From NCBI GenBank assembly GCA_963844565.1, contig CAWJON010000002.1, forward strand, positions 124,001 through 188,000: a stretch of DNA of 64,000 nucleotides. The letters are read 5' to 3'. This document shows, one piece after another, positions 34,768 through 44,548 of the stretch (the stretch's first letter is position 1; each line of letters starts with the position of its first letter). A program made the translations under genes and the position numbers. Source of the stretch: JAFEDN01 sp963844565 (GTDB taxonomy: Bacteria; Pseudomonadota; Gammaproteobacteria; Coxiellales; Coxiellaceae). A model generated the notes under the pieces. The model searched no databases. It saw nothing but the letters and a program-made list of their open reading frames with translations, and was not told the origin of the DNA.

Positions 34768-34778
34768 CACTGCAATTT

Positions 34779-37400
34779 TTATTGGATTGCACAGATTAAA
34801 CTTGACTTTTGCTCTTCCTCTAATGGATCTACAGTCGACAATTTAGTTTTGCTAAAATCTGCTTTATAAAATAAAATCGGCATTTGAACAGATGGGGTAA
34901 AATATTTCGCACCCGCATTCTGCAAAAATTCGCCAATCTGATTAAGTACAACTGTATCAGCAATAATAGAGAGCGTCCAATTTTTCCAGTCTACTTCTAT
35001 CTTATATTGTTGCACTTCCTCTTTCTCGGCAATTGCTTGTTTAAGAAGATTTACAAGGTCAATCAGTTCTTTTTTTATTTCCTCTCTCAACATCAGTATT
35101 CTATCTACTGCAGTAAACTGCAAAAATAAGCCATCACTTTTGCGTTTAAGTAAAAAAGTATACCTTCCATCTGGGTGGGTCATCAACCTATGAAGTTTTT
35201 GTTTAAATATCTCGGAGGCATTTTTATCTTCAGGCAAGCTGAAAAAACTGGATGACTTGTTTGTTGATTTTGGAGTATCTTTATTTTTTTCGCCTGGAAA
35301 TGGCATTTCACTTTCCGAAATATATTTTTTATATTTCTCACCAACAAATCGATCGACTTCTACTTGATCACCAGATTGCGCTAATTTTGTTAGCAGTCTT
35401 ACAAGCTCTTGCTGGTCGGAAAAGTCCATCATTTGTGCCCAACGATAGCTATTTTCCAAAAATAAATGCCTCACTTTATCTTGATTTGTCATTGACCCAG
35501 ATAATTCTGCTAGTTTTAACATTTTATTTTTAATAAAGACCCTAAAAAAACTTCTAGCAATAGTAAAACTATTTGTTTTGGCAATCACACTAAAATCATA
35601 GCTTTTGGAGTTAGATACTAATTCAATCGAAATGACCGGATTGTCAAAAAATGATATTTTTTTAATTATATTTAAATTGTCTGAATATGTCCACTCCAGT
35701 TTATCAGCTAATATCGTTACATTCAGTATACCCTGTTTAAATTCAATATTGGTAACCGTGTTTGATTGAGGGATAGGCATTAATACATTTTGGATATCAG
35801 GTTGATCCTTAAGTATTTCTTCAGAAGAATAAGTAAGGTACATTGATGCCGTAGAAAAAAAATTTTGACAGTAAGTAAAGAATAATTGCTTAACCCCTTC
35901 CGCTGTTAATAATTTGCAGAGACATGACAAAGGATTGTCATCGGCATCAAGTATTTTAAATAAAATAGCCTCTAAAACTTTTGGATCAGTGGATTTGTAT
36001 TCTGCTGGAATTTTTTTATAAAAATTTTGAATATTCTCAATTTGCGCTTCTCCCAAAGCTATACCATTAAATACGTATAACCGCGCCGAAACATCCTTAC
36101 TTCTATTTATATCTTTGCAAAATTCTCCAAATCCTTCCCATGCCGTGGAGTTTTTAGATTCCAGTGTACCTAATGCTAAATCCTGAGATAAAACTTGGGG
36201 AAGATAAAAAATACATTGTGTATGCTGCGCAAGAAAATTTTTATGATTAAACTCAATTTTGACAGGAGATGCTGATAACGGCGAAGTTGTTGCTGGGGAA
36301 TTAGTTTTCTCTTTAAATTCTGAACTTTGTAAATATTTATGCTCTTTATGGGGCTTGCTTTCTTTAACCCGACCTCTCAATGGAGCGTTTTTAATTTCTT
36401 GCTTTGATTCAGCTGTTGCCGAAGCACAAGAAATTAAACGATGAGTAATTTTCGTATGTCCATGTGTTCTACTTAATTCGATAGCAGTGTATCGCATAAA
36501 TACGCCGAAAAAAATGCCTTTGGTTGGGATTAACAAATTAATTTTAGCTTTCTGCATTTCGCTAATCAACATTTCCACCATTGGCCGATCTCCCCTTACT
36601 GAGGCAATGTGCAAAGGCATATAACCATCGTATTCAGCTAAAGCGGGAATTTTTATGAGACCTTCTCGATAATACCGGTTAATAGAAACTCCAGCTTCTA
36701 TTAATATTTTTGCAACTTCTACTCCGCCACTACAGACTACTTCAAAAATAATCGAAGCATTTGCGAGCTTAGTCAATAAAAATTTTCTATAGTACTTTAA
36801 AAATAAACTAACCCATTCGACCTGACCAGTTTTACAAAGTTCAAAAAATATTCTAGTAAATTGATTTTCTTCAAAATAAACTTGGTTATATTTTATATCA
36901 AATTTAAACAGTAAATTAATAAACTGTGTATTATTTTTAGAAACTTCATGCGCTAAAATTTTTATAAAGTTAAGGCGAGTAACTCTAGATAAAAAGAATT
37001 TATCATCATTAAGAAGCCTAACATGTAGAGGCTCGTGTTTAACTTCGGTGTCTTTGACATCACCTATTCGACTACGCATGGAATCAAAAGATATTATTAA
37101 TATCCCAGTAAAATCAAAATTATGACCATTTTGTAGAAACAATTCAGTTAACTTTGGATTGTTCACCAAAAATTTATAGCCTATTGCAGGTAGTAATTGT
37201 GCACCTTGTTTCAGTAGACCTATGATTTCTTTTTCTTCCTCGTTTTCGCAGGCGGTTATTAGTCCAGATTGCAGCCTTCTATGTATTTCAGCTTGACGCG
37301 CTGCAGCTTCCATCCTGCGTCGTTCGGTTTCCTCTCGTTGCCGTTGCTCCTGTCGGTCGGAATACCTTGCCCATGCGATATCATCACTTAGAAAACTCAT
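34779..37400 (-). CDS. Large ankyrin-repeat protein, effector-like (1)
   Basis: ATG 37400 is preferred to GTG 37412 because GGAG then lies nine bases upstream. The protein is about 873 residues with no signal peptide. A charged coiled-coil N-terminus (RQEQRQREETERRRMEAAARQ) leads into divergent ankyrin units: ACENEEEKEIIGLLKQGAQL near residue 50, VCSGGVEVAKILIEAGVSI near 225, and the best, YDGYMPLHIASVRGDRPMVEMLI, near 260. After about residue 340 the sequence is unrecognised and mostly soluble, with a repeated theme near the end. Ankyrin proteins of this size are typical of host-targeted type IV effectors in Legionella and Coxiella. Confidence 0.75.
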   Translation of the reverse strand: MSFLSDDIAWARYSDRQEQRQREETERRRMEAAARQAEIHRRLQSGLITACENEEEKEIIGLLKQGAQLLPAIGYKFLVNNPKLTELFLQNGHNFDFTGILIISFDSMRSRIGDVKDTEVKHEPLHVRLLNDDKFFLSRVTRLNFIKILAHEVSKNNTQFINLLFKFDIKYNQVYFEENQFTRIFFELCKTGQVEWVSLFLKYYRKFLLTKLANASIIFEVVCSGGVEVAKILIEAGVSINRYYREGLIKIPALAEYDGYMPLHIASVRGDRPMVEMLISEMQKAKINLLIPTKGIFFGVFMRYTAIELSRTHGHTKITHRLISCASATAESKQEIKNAPLRGRVKESKPHKEHKYLQSSEFKEKTNSPATTSPLSASPVKIEFNHKNFLAQHTQCIFYLPQVLSQDLALGTLESKNSTAWEGFGEFCKDINRSKDVSARLYVFNGIALGEAQIENIQNFYKKIPAEYKSTDPKVLEAILFKILDADDNPLSCLCKLLTAEGVKQLFFTYCQNFFSTASMYLTYSSEEILKDQPDIQNVLMPIPQSNTVTNIEFKQGILNVTILADKLEWTYSDNLNIIKKISFFDNPVISIELVSNSKSYDFSVIAKTNSFTIARSFFRVFIKNKMLKLAELSGSMTNQDKVRHLFLENSYRWAQMMDFSDQQELVRLLTKLAQSGDQVEVDRFVGEKYKKYISESEMPFPGEKNKDTPKSTNKSSSFFSLPEDKNASEIFKQKLHRLMTHPDGRYTFLLKRKSDGLFLQFTAVDRILMLREEIKKELIDLVNLLKQAIAEKEEVQQYKIEVDWKNWTLSIIADTVVLNQIGEFLQNAGAKYFTPSVQMPILFYKADFSKTKLSTVDPLEEEQKSSLICAIQ

Positions 37401-37620
37401 TTTTCGCTCCACACAAATTTATTTGCATTAATTATAATGGGAATTCCAGGATATTATCTTGAATAAAATCTACAAAAAAGTCAAAAAGAGTTGAATCATG
37501 GTAGAGTCTACCCTAATGGCATCTTTGCCTAAGTGAAAACTGGTAGCACAACGAGCTCATTATTGTACAAGATTAACTGTGATAGGGTTATGAAAAAAAG
37601 GAGAATGAGAGGAGATGAGA

Positions 37621-38689
37621 GGGGTCAGGCCTGAAAAATTGACAAAAAAATTCCTGTATTGTTATCTATGCGTTATAGATGTTTTATATTAACTCCTTTC
37701 TTTAAATAGGGAGCGGGAGTTTGGCTAGAAAACCAAGAATTCATTATACTGGAGCAATTTACCATGTTATGTTACGTGGCAATAATCGAAAAAATATTTT
37801 CTTTTCAGATTCAGATCGCTACTATTTATATTCATTACTAGAAGAAGGCGTTATTCGATTCAATTATAAAATTCATGCTTTTTGTTTGATGACGAATCAT
37901 ATCCATTTGATTATTGAAGTGGGAGAAATGACTTTATCAAAAATAGTTCAAAATATTGCATTTCGATATACTCAACAGATCAATAAAACCAAGAACCGTA
38001 TCGGTCATTTATTTCAGGGAAGATATAAAGCAAAATTGGTTGAAAATGAGCGATATTTTTTAGAATTAGGGCGTTATATCCATTTAAACCCACTTGAGGC
38101 CAAGATCGTAGAAAATTCTATCGATTACCCTTGGAGTAGTTTTAGGGACTACTTGGGAAAAACAACCACCAAGTGGTTGACCATGGAAAAAACGTTCGAT
38201 ATTTTGCATTCTCAATTTCTGGAAAACAATATAACTTATGAAAAATTTATTTCAACAGGGATAAATCCAGAAAAACCCTGTTTAGGTTTTACTTCAACTG
38301 GCGATATCCAAATATTAGATCAGATCATTTTAGAGATACATTCTAAAAGATCAGCAGAATTTGTAGAAAAATTGCATCTTAATGAAGTTATAGAGGCAAT
38401 CGCAAGGTTTTTAGGTATCCAAATGTCACAATTAAAAGAATTACCCAGAAGTCATTCTTACGCAAATGCCCGAGGATATATCGCTCTTTTTGTCCAGAGA
38501 TTTACCGATACCCCATTGAAAGAGCTAGCTTTAATATTATGCGTAGATTCAAGTACATTATCTAAAGCTATTGTTAGATTGCAAAAAAAGCGACATTTAG
38601 ATTCTAAAGAAAATGAAATTTATTTAGAAATAGAGCGACACTTTATCGCCAATTTAAAGAAGTAATGTCATTTTTTCAGGCCTGACCCC
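37621..38689 (+). mobile_element. RAYT unit flanked by inverted REP-like palindromes
   Basis: GGGGTCAGGCCTGAAAAA at 37621 and its near-perfect reverse complement ending at 38689 (23 bases, one mismatch) bracket a single transposase gene. The core TCAGGCCTGA is itself a palindrome, as expected for the hairpins recognised by this transposase class. Related TCAAGTC/GACCC sequences occur near 51908, 52889 and 53035. A direct repeat of the target is not visible. Confidence 0.75.
37721..38665 (+). CDS. REP-associated tyrosine transposase (Y1 HUH family)
   Basis: This 314-residue protein starts at TTG 37721 with GGGAG seven bases upstream. It begins ARKPRIHYTGAIYHVMLRGNNR, has the metal-binding H-x-H in MTNHIHLI, the catalytic Tyr in FRYTQQIN, and GHLFQGRYKAKLV, all hallmarks of the IS200-like RAYT branch. 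A C-terminal DnaA-like helix-turn-helix follows (ARGYIALF...DSSTLSKAIVRL). Such enzymes cut single-stranded REP hairpins and are thought to spread them. All catalytic residues are present. Confidence 0.92.
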   Translation: MARKPRIHYTGAIYHVMLRGNNRKNIFFSDSDRYYLYSLLEEGVIRFNYKIHAFCLMTNHIHLIIEVGEMTLSKIVQNIAFRYTQQINKTKNRIGHLFQGRYKAKLVENERYFLELGRYIHLNPLEAKIVENSIDYPWSSFRDYLGKTTTKWLTMEKTFDILHSQFLENNITYEKFISTGINPEKPCLGFTSTGDIQILDQIILEIHSKRSAEFVEKLHLNEVIEAIARFLGIQMSQLKELPRSHSYANARGYIALFVQRFTDTPLKELALILCVDSSTLSKAIVRLQKKRHLDSKENEIYLEIERHFIANLKK

Positions 38690-39225
38690 CTGACCCTAGT
38701 TCAATTTCTCTGGCTATATATGATGACCGAATGGAAATTTGGAATAATGGGACATTACCGCCTGGTTTAAGATTGAGTGATTTGAAAAAGAAGCATGAAT
38801 CCCGACCGCGAAATAAATTGATTGCTAATGTGTTATACAGTCGAAAATTTTTTGAAAGATGGGGCAGCGGCACGATTAAAATGCTGGATTTATGTAAAGA
38901 GCATGGTGTGCCTGAACCAGAGTTTGAAGAATATTCGGGTGGATTTTCGGTAACATTTAAGTTTAAAAATCCAATAGGGGCTGTTACCAAAGTGGAATTG
39001 ATTGAGCCGTCTCAGTGGGAGATTACTGCTCGTCAAAAACAAATATTAACTATTCTGTCGCAACATGGCAGAATAGCCTTGCGCGATATCCGTGGTTTTT
39101 TGGAAAATCCTCCCGCTGATCGGACAATCCGTGATGATTTAGCCCAGCTTAAAACATTAGGTTTGGTTGACTCCGAAGGAATGGGTAGGGGAGCGCGATG
39201 GTATATAGTGAGAATGGGGCGGTAA
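38686..39225 (+). pseudogene. C-terminal half of an AlbA/HATPase_c_4 regulator
   Basis: Right after the RAYT palindrome the frame reads ISLAIYDDRMEIWNNGTLPPGL, then RNKLIANVLYSRKFFERWGSGTIKM and EPEFEEYSGGFSVTF, the ATPase-like C-terminal half of COG2865 transcriptional regulators. A winged helix follows (RQKQILTILSQHGRIALRDIRG). The N-terminal AlbA_2 domain is missing and cannot be found before the RAYT unit. An in-frame ATG at 38731 might still give 164 residues. Confidence 0.8.
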
Positions 39226-39239
39226 TAAGGCGGTAATAA

Positions 39240-39587
39240 GGCGGTAATTTTATTGCTCAACAAATAGCACAAGGGTATGTTCCCGTAACTCCTAAATTAG
39301 CTTTGTTAATTCAACCAAATTATGATCATCAATTTCATCCTAATATAGAATATTGTCAGACTGATTATGATGAAGTAAAAAATTTAAATACATTTACTGC
39401 TAAATGGGCAGATAAAATGATTCTTTCCTCTGAAGAAGATGAAAGAGTAAAAATTCTTGTTAATGAATATAAAATATATAGACAAGATTATGAAAAAATA
39501 CTCTTCAAGTATAATGATAAAAAAATTGTATCTTTTCGTTTGATAGTTAAGTGTGATAAAACAGGACAATTAGTTAATAAAAATTGA
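39240..39587 (+). pseudogene. 3' fragment of an unknown gene
   Basis: The frame is open from 39240 to 39587 but has no credible start; a TTG at 39303 lacks a ribosome site. It reads IAQQIAQGYVPVTPKLALLIQPNYDHQ and on through EYKIYRQDYEKIL, which looks like a real, conserved protein end. Before it come three tandem copies of GGCGGTAATAA (39219-39248), and it is next to another truncated gene, so a deletion probably fused the two. Confidence 0.5.
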
Positions 39588-39674
39588 GTTAATATTTCAT
39601 CAATTCTAGAAAAAAATATTTAATAAATTAAGTATTTTTATTTCAATAATGTGTGGCCAAAGTGCTATCTTTGC

Positions 39675-40400
39675 TTATTTCAAACATTTTTTCTGTGCAT
39701 CAATGACTTCTAAAATGCCTTTTTTGCCTAAAGCCAGTAAATTATTTAACTGATCAGGAGAAAAAGGTTCTCCTTCGGCGGTGCCTTGTAGCTCAATAAA
39801 ATTGCCATTTTCCGCCATAATGATATTCATGTCAGTGTGGGCTTTTGAATCTTCAGTATATTCTAAATCTAGAATAGGAAAGTGTTGGAAAATGCCGACT
39901 GAAACGGCTGCAACCATATATTTGAGCGGACTAGCCGGAAGTTTACGGTTTTTTATTAAATGCGAAATGGCGTCGACCAGTGCAACACATGCGCCGCTAA
40001 TTGCGGCGGTGCGCGTTCCGCCATCGGCTTGCAGAACATCGCAATCGATGGTAATTGATCGAGGGCCTAAAGCTTTGAGATCCACGGCTGCGCGTAAAGA
40101 TCTACCGATTAAACGCTGAATTTCTACCGTTCTACCCTGTTGTTTGCCATGGGCCGCTTCGCGATCGATGCGCTCATGGGTTGAACGTGGCAGCATACCG
40201 TATTCAGCAGTGATCCAACCTTGATCGCTATCGCGTAAAAACCGGGGTAATGATTCACTGATACTGGCAGTGCATAATACTTTGGTGTCCCCATAACTGG
40301 TTAGCACCGAGCCTTCTGCATAGCGAGTATATTGGCGTGAAAAGGAAATGGGTCGCATTTGATCGAACGCCCGATCATTGGGCCGTGTATAATTTGTCAT
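39675..40400 (-). CDS. rph: RNase PH
   Basis: From ATG 40400 the protein reads MTNYTRPNDRAFDQMRPISFSRQYT, then GSVLTSYGDTKVLCTAS, GMLPRSTHERIDREA and DCDVLQADGGTRTAAISGA, the phosphate-binding core of RNase PH. It trims tRNA 3' ends by phosphorolysis. The 18 extra codons up to 40454 are unlikely to be used. It is divergent from yicC, and the start-to-start gap is 53 bases, as in Coxiella and Legionella relatives. Confidence 0.95.
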   Translation of the reverse strand: MTNYTRPNDRAFDQMRPISFSRQYTRYAEGSVLTSYGDTKVLCTASISESLPRFLRDSDQGWITAEYGMLPRSTHERIDREAAHGKQQGRTVEIQRLIGRSLRAAVDLKALGPRSITIDCDVLQADGGTRTAAISGACVALVDAISHLIKNRKLPASPLKYMVAAVSVGIFQHFPILDLEYTEDSKAHTDMNIIMAENGNFIELQGTAEGEPFSPDQLNNLLALGKKGILEVIDAQKKCLK

Positions 40401-40453
40401 GCAGACAATATAACGCGTTAACACAATAGGGCGCAATATGGTATGATTTTGCA

Positions 40454-41317
40454 ATGATAGCCAGCATGACCGCCTTCTCTCATCAATCCTTGCAAAGCCC
40501 TTGGGGGACCTTAACTTGGGAATTGCGCGCCGTTAACCACCGATTCTTAGATAGTTCATTGCGGTTACCCGAAAATTTCAAACAATTAGAACCCCTGATC
40601 AGAGAAAAAATCCAAGGGAAAATACAACGCGGTAAAATAGAAGCGCAGCTGAAGTTTAATTCTGGAGAAAACGCTCCTCTCCATTGGTCGCTCAATTTGG
40701 GAGTGGTTAAAGAGTTATCAGCAAAATGCCAAGCGATTAAACCCTTTTTTCCGGATGCGAAAACCGATCTTTTAGCCATTCTGTCCTGGCCTCAGGTTTT
40801 AAGCGTTGAAAATAATCAGCAGTCGGAAATTCATCAGCTGGCCATTGAATTATTGTCCAAAACTTTAAATGATTTGCAGCAAATGCGTTTAAGGGAAGGT
40901 TCTCAAACTAAGGTATTTATCGAGCAACGGTTACAAAGAATTATCCAAATTGTTAAGTCCTTAGAGACGGAAGTCCCTCAGTTATTGGTGGAACAAAGAG
41001 AACGTTTAAAATCGCGTTTGGCTGATTTAAATCTGTCAGTGGACCCCCAACGATTGGAGCAGGAAATTGTTCTGTTGATTCAAAAATTTGATATTGCCGA
41101 AGAGATTCAACGGGTTATCAGTCATTGTGAGGCTATGAACCATGCTTTATCAGCCGAAGGGGCGCAGGGCCGCCGTTTGGATTTTTTAACCCAAGAGCTG
41201 CATCGTGAAGCCAATACCCTGGGGAGCAAAGCTTCGGCGGTCTCAGTGAATCAAGCCAGTATAGAATTGAAGGTATGGATTGAACAAATTCGCGAGCAGG
41301 TGCAAAACATTGAATAA
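40454..41317 (+). CDS. yicC: YicC-family endoribonuclease
   Basis: The 287-residue protein matches YicC throughout: MIASMTAFSHQSL, WELRAVNHRFLDSSLRLPENF, RGKIEAQL near the start, and the C-terminal EGAQGRRLDFLTQELHREANTLGSKA. E. coli YicC is an RNA-cleaving stress protein. gmk starts within its last codons, the usual arrangement in gammaproteobacteria. Confidence 0.94.
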   Translation: MIASMTAFSHQSLQSPWGTLTWELRAVNHRFLDSSLRLPENFKQLEPLIREKIQGKIQRGKIEAQLKFNSGENAPLHWSLNLGVVKELSAKCQAIKPFFPDAKTDLLAILSWPQVLSVENNQQSEIHQLAIELLSKTLNDLQQMRLREGSQTKVFIEQRLQRIIQIVKSLETEVPQLLVEQRERLKSRLADLNLSVDPQRLEQEIVLLIQKFDIAEEIQRVISHCEAMNHALSAEGAQGRRLDFLTQELHREANTLGSKASAVSVNQASIELKVWIEQIREQVQNIE

Positions 41318-41930
41318 TGTCGGTCATTTTTATGTGATAGCGGCCCCGTCTGGGACAGGTAAAACCAGCCTAGTGCGTTCTTTGGTTACCACTGTCAATG
41401 ATTTACAAATTTCTATTTCTCATACCACCCGTCCGCCGCGTCCAGGGGATGTCGAAGGCAAGGATTATTATTTTGTTTCTGAAGGGACATTTGCAAAAAT
41501 GTTGCAAACGCAGGCTTTTTTAGAACACGCAGAGATTTATCACTATCATTATGGAACGTCTCGGGAATGGATACTTCAACAATTAAACTCTGGGATTGAT
41601 ATAGTTTTAGAAATTGACTGGCAAGGCGCCAAGCAAATTAGCAATTTGTTTCCTGATTCAATCTTGATCTTTATCGTTCCCCCTTCTTTAGAAATATTAA
41701 GGCACCGTTTACAAACGCGTCGTCAAGATAAAGCTGGAGTTATTGACGAAAGAATGGCCAACGCACAAACTGAAATCAGTCACTACGTGGAATTTGACTA
41801 TTTAATTATCAATGATCAATTTGAACAAGCATTAGCCGATTTAAAGCATATTATTTTGGCAGAACGATTGCGCTGCCCTACGCAAAAAATTAGGCACCAA
41901 GAACTACTAGCAAAGTTGCTAAATAAATAG
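41310..41930 (+). CDS. gmk: Guanylate kinase
   Basis: The favoured start is TTG 41310, inside the last codons of yicC, giving MNNVGHFYVIAAPSGTGKTSL; the upstream TTG 41280 adds ten unrelated residues. The P-loop APSGTGKTS, the GMP-binding SHTTRPPRPGDVEGKDYYF and EIDWQGAKQI are all present. It phosphorylates GMP or dGMP with ATP. It is linked to yicC by an eight-base overlap, with no ribosome site of its own, so coupling is likely. Confidence 0.94.
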   Translation: MNNVGHFYVIAAPSGTGKTSLVRSLVTTVNDLQISISHTTRPPRPGDVEGKDYYFVSEGTFAKMLQTQAFLEHAEIYHYHYGTSREWILQQLNSGIDIVLEIDWQGAKQISNLFPDSILIFIVPPSLEILRHRLQTRRQDKAGVIDERMANAQTEISHYVEFDYLIINDQFEQALADLKHIILAERLRCPTQKIRHQELLAKLLNK

Positions 41931-41943
41931 TATCATTAATATC

Positions 41944-42026
41944 CTGCAAACTGCGGGCGTAAGCTCGTAACTTTACGCAATGGGGTTTCAAACAGAGAAA
42001 ATACCCCGTGCGTCTGCTCGGGGTTT
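41944..42026 (+). repeat. Palindromic repeat family A, copy 3, lacking the core
   Basis: It keeps the first hairpin (CGGGC-GTAA-GCTCG) and the final terminator-like one (TACCCCG...CGGGGT), but the central core and the GAGCGAAC hairpin present in copies 1 and 2 are absent. The junction TTTCAAACAG lies between the short repeats TTTCAAA and AATCAAAC that bound the core in the other copies. It lies between gmk and rpoZ. Confidence 0.8.
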
Positions 42027-42054
42027 ATTCAACTTTTGTTTTTCTGGAGAAAAT

Positions 42055-42357
42055 ATGGCGCGCGTTACCGTTGAAGATTGTTTGCCACATGTCGAAAATC
42101 GATTTAAATTGGTTATTATTGCGGCGAAAAGAGCCCATTTGTTGGAGATGGGAGCAGCAGATCCTTTAGTTCCTCCTAACAATGATAAACCCACCGTTAT
42201 TGCCTTAAGAGAAATAGCAGCCGGATATGACGTTGAAAATGCTCCGTTGCGTACAGAACACGGTGATATTGAAAACCTGATGAACTCGCCAGTTAGCGTC
42301 AGCTCAACGATTCGCAGTGAAATAAGTCGTCAGAAAGATATTCCGCCGACTGAATAA
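42055..42357 (+). CDS. rpoZ: RNA polymerase omega subunit
   Basis: From ATG 42055 (GGAG upstream) the protein reads MARVTVEDCLPHVENRFKLVIIAAKRAHLLEMG, then KPTVIALREIAAGYD, which is clearly omega. At 100 residues it is slightly longer than E. coli's 91. It helps assemble RNA polymerase and binds ppGpp together with the beta-prime subunit. It lies directly before spoT, the usual order. Start codons further upstream would read repeat-derived residues and are unlikely. Confidence 0.96.
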   Translation: MARVTVEDCLPHVENRFKLVIIAAKRAHLLEMGAADPLVPPNNDKPTVIALREIAAGYDVENAPLRTEHGDIENLMNSPVSVSSTIRSEISRQKDIPPTE

Positions 42358-42401
42358 AGAAATCCAATCGTCGCTGTTCACTGGGCTACTAAAGGAGGCT
42401 T

Positions 42402-44522
42402 GTGCGTTTATTTAATAAACTGCGGCGAAAATTAGATTATTTGGACGAGAGCCAAATCAATCAGATTGAACAAGCTTATTTTCTTGCCTTAGCTGCACAT
42501 AAAGGCCAAAAACGTCATACCGGTGAACCCTATATTACCCATCCTGTGGCGGTTGCATGCTTGTTGGCCGATATGAGATTAGATGCTCAGACGATTATGG
42601 CCGCTTTGCTGCACGACGTTATTGAAGATACTTCCATTGAAAAAACTACCCTAGCGGAAAAATTTGGCGAAGTGGTGGCCGAATTGGTCGATGGGGTCAG
42701 TAAATTGACCCAAATTGAATTTGTGTCCCGAGCTGAGGCCCAAGCAGAAAATTTCGGCAAAATGGTTCTGGCTATGTCTCGTGATATTCGAGTGATTATC
42801 ATCAAACTGGCTGATCGCTTGCATAATATGCGCACGCTAAGTTCGTTACCCCCCGAAAAAAGAAAACGTGTTGCCCAAGAAACATTAGACATTTTTGCGC
42901 CAATGGCCAAACGATTGGGAATGCGTGATTTGTCGGTCGAGTTAGAAGAGTTGAGCTTTATGCTCCGTTATCCCAAACGGTATGCGGCTTTGCGCCAAGC
43001 GGTTCAAAAAGCCCGCGAAGAACGCAAAAAAGTACTATTGTTGGTGACGAAAACTTTAGAAGAAGGTTTGGCCAAAAGTCATTTGCCGACTTGTATTTTA
43101 TTGGGACGCGAAAAACACTTGTACAGCATTTATCGTAAAATGCATAAAAAACATTTACCCTTCAACGAAATAATGGATGTCTATGCCTTTCGCATTATTG
43201 TTGATGACATAGACACCTGTTATCGGGTTTTGGGTTTGGTACACCAATTATTTAAACCCGTGCCAGAAAAATTTAAAGATTATATCGCCATTCCGAAATC
43301 CAATGGCTACCAATCCTTACACACTGTTTTAACGGGTCCGTATGGTTACCCCATTGAAGTCCAAATCCGCACTACAGAAATGGATCATCGGGCAACTAGC
43401 GGAATCGCCGCCCATTGGCTGTATAAAACTATCGACAATGCTACCGACCCAGCTCAAGTTCGCGCTCAACAATGGGTTAAAAATTTATTGGAATTGCAAC
43501 GCAATACCGGCAGCTCTTTAGAGTTTATTGAAGATGTAAAGCTCGATTTATTTCCGGATGAAGTGTATGTGTTCACCCCGCGTGGCAAAATTATGCGGTT
43601 TCCAGCTGGCGCCACGGTGGTAGATTTTGCTTATGCTGTTCATACAGATATTGGCAACACCTGTGTCTCGGCAAAAATGAACCGGCAACTGTCACCTTTG
43701 TCTGCCCCCCTGATCAGTGGGCAAACCGTGGAAATTATCACCAACTCGCATGCTCATCCCAACCCGGCTTGGCTGGATTTTGTGGTGACCCGGCAAGCTC
43801 GGCATGGTATTCGGCAATTTTTAAAAAATCAGCACAAAGATGCATCGATTGCCTTGGGAGAAAAATTATTAAAACAAGCGCTGCAACAGCACGAATTAGT
43901 GCTTAGAAAAATTCCTCCCGAAGCAACCGTAATTATTTTAAAAGAAACGCAACTGAGCAGCTTAATCGATCTGTTTATTCAAATAGGCTTGGGCCACCGC
44001 CCAGCCGCCCTGGTCGCCAAACGATTGGCCGATTTAAGTCATCAAACTTTGTCCCCCGAGATGGGGTTGGCAAAATCAGATTTACCTTTGGCCATTAAAG
44101 GCACCGAAGGCATGGCGATTTCATTTGCAGAATGTTGTTATCCGATACCCGGAGATCCCATTGTGGGTATTTTTAGCAGTGGAGAAGGCATTGTCGTTCA
44201 CTGTGAACAATGTTCGAAAATAGATAAATTAAGGCGGTATCCTGAATCCTATATGCCATTACGTTGGGACGAAAATGTCAATCAAATTTTCTTGGTTAGT
44301 ATTCATGTGGAAGCAATTGATCAAGCACGGTTATTGGCAAAAATGGCTGCTGCAATTTCTGATTCTGAATCTAATATCGAAGATGTGCGAGTAAAAAGCC
44401 AGGGTGGACAATACTATCAATTAGTTTTTAAATTAACGGTGCGTAATCGTAAACATTTGGCGCGGGTGATTCGTCAGTTGCGACGTATTCCAGCCGTTTC
44501 GCGCATTACCCGACCCAAATAA
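42402..44522 (+). CDS. spoT: Bifunctional (p)ppGpp synthetase/hydrolase
   Basis: The 706-residue protein starts at GTG 42402, after AAAGGAGG. Its domains in order: hydrolase HD (HTGEPYITHPVAV, LLHDVIEDT), synthetase (IIVDDIDTCYRVLGLVHQL, AIPKSNGYQSLHT), TGS (VYVFTPRGKIMRFPAGATVVDFAY), and a C-terminal ACT (VSIHVEAIDQARLLAKMA). All parts look intact. It makes and breaks the stringent-response alarmone. In this order (rpoZ-spoT-ridA-recG) it closely matches other gammaproteobacteria; no separate relA lies in the window. Confidence 0.96.
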   Translation: MRLFNKLRRKLDYLDESQINQIEQAYFLALAAHKGQKRHTGEPYITHPVAVACLLADMRLDAQTIMAALLHDVIEDTSIEKTTLAEKFGEVVAELVDGVSKLTQIEFVSRAEAQAENFGKMVLAMSRDIRVIIIKLADRLHNMRTLSSLPPEKRKRVAQETLDIFAPMAKRLGMRDLSVELEELSFMLRYPKRYAALRQAVQKAREERKKVLLLVTKTLEEGLAKSHLPTCILLGREKHLYSIYRKMHKKHLPFNEIMDVYAFRIIVDDIDTCYRVLGLVHQLFKPVPEKFKDYIAIPKSNGYQSLHTVLTGPYGYPIEVQIRTTEMDHRATSGIAAHWLYKTIDNATDPAQVRAQQWVKNLLELQRNTGSSLEFIEDVKLDLFPDEVYVFTPRGKIMRFPAGATVVDFAYAVHTDIGNTCVSAKMNRQLSPLSAPLISGQTVEIITNSHAHPNPAWLDFVVTRQARHGIRQFLKNQHKDASIALGEKLLKQALQQHELVLRKIPPEATVIILKETQLSSLIDLFIQIGLGHRPAALVAKRLADLSHQTLSPEMGLAKSDLPLAIKGTEGMAISFAECCYPIPGDPIVGIFSSGEGIVVHCEQCSKIDKLRRYPESYMPLRWDENVNQIFLVSIHVEAIDQARLLAKMAAAISDSESNIEDVRVKSQGGQYYQLVFKLTVRNRKHLARVIRQLRRIPAVSRITRPK

Positions 44523-44548
44523 ACATCAGATTTTTGAAGGAGAATTAA

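Noticed and set aside
41980..42054. An N-terminal extension of RpoZ
   Set aside because: The 25 extra residues are read from a family A repeat, and ATG 42055 has a good ribosome site and matches homologues.
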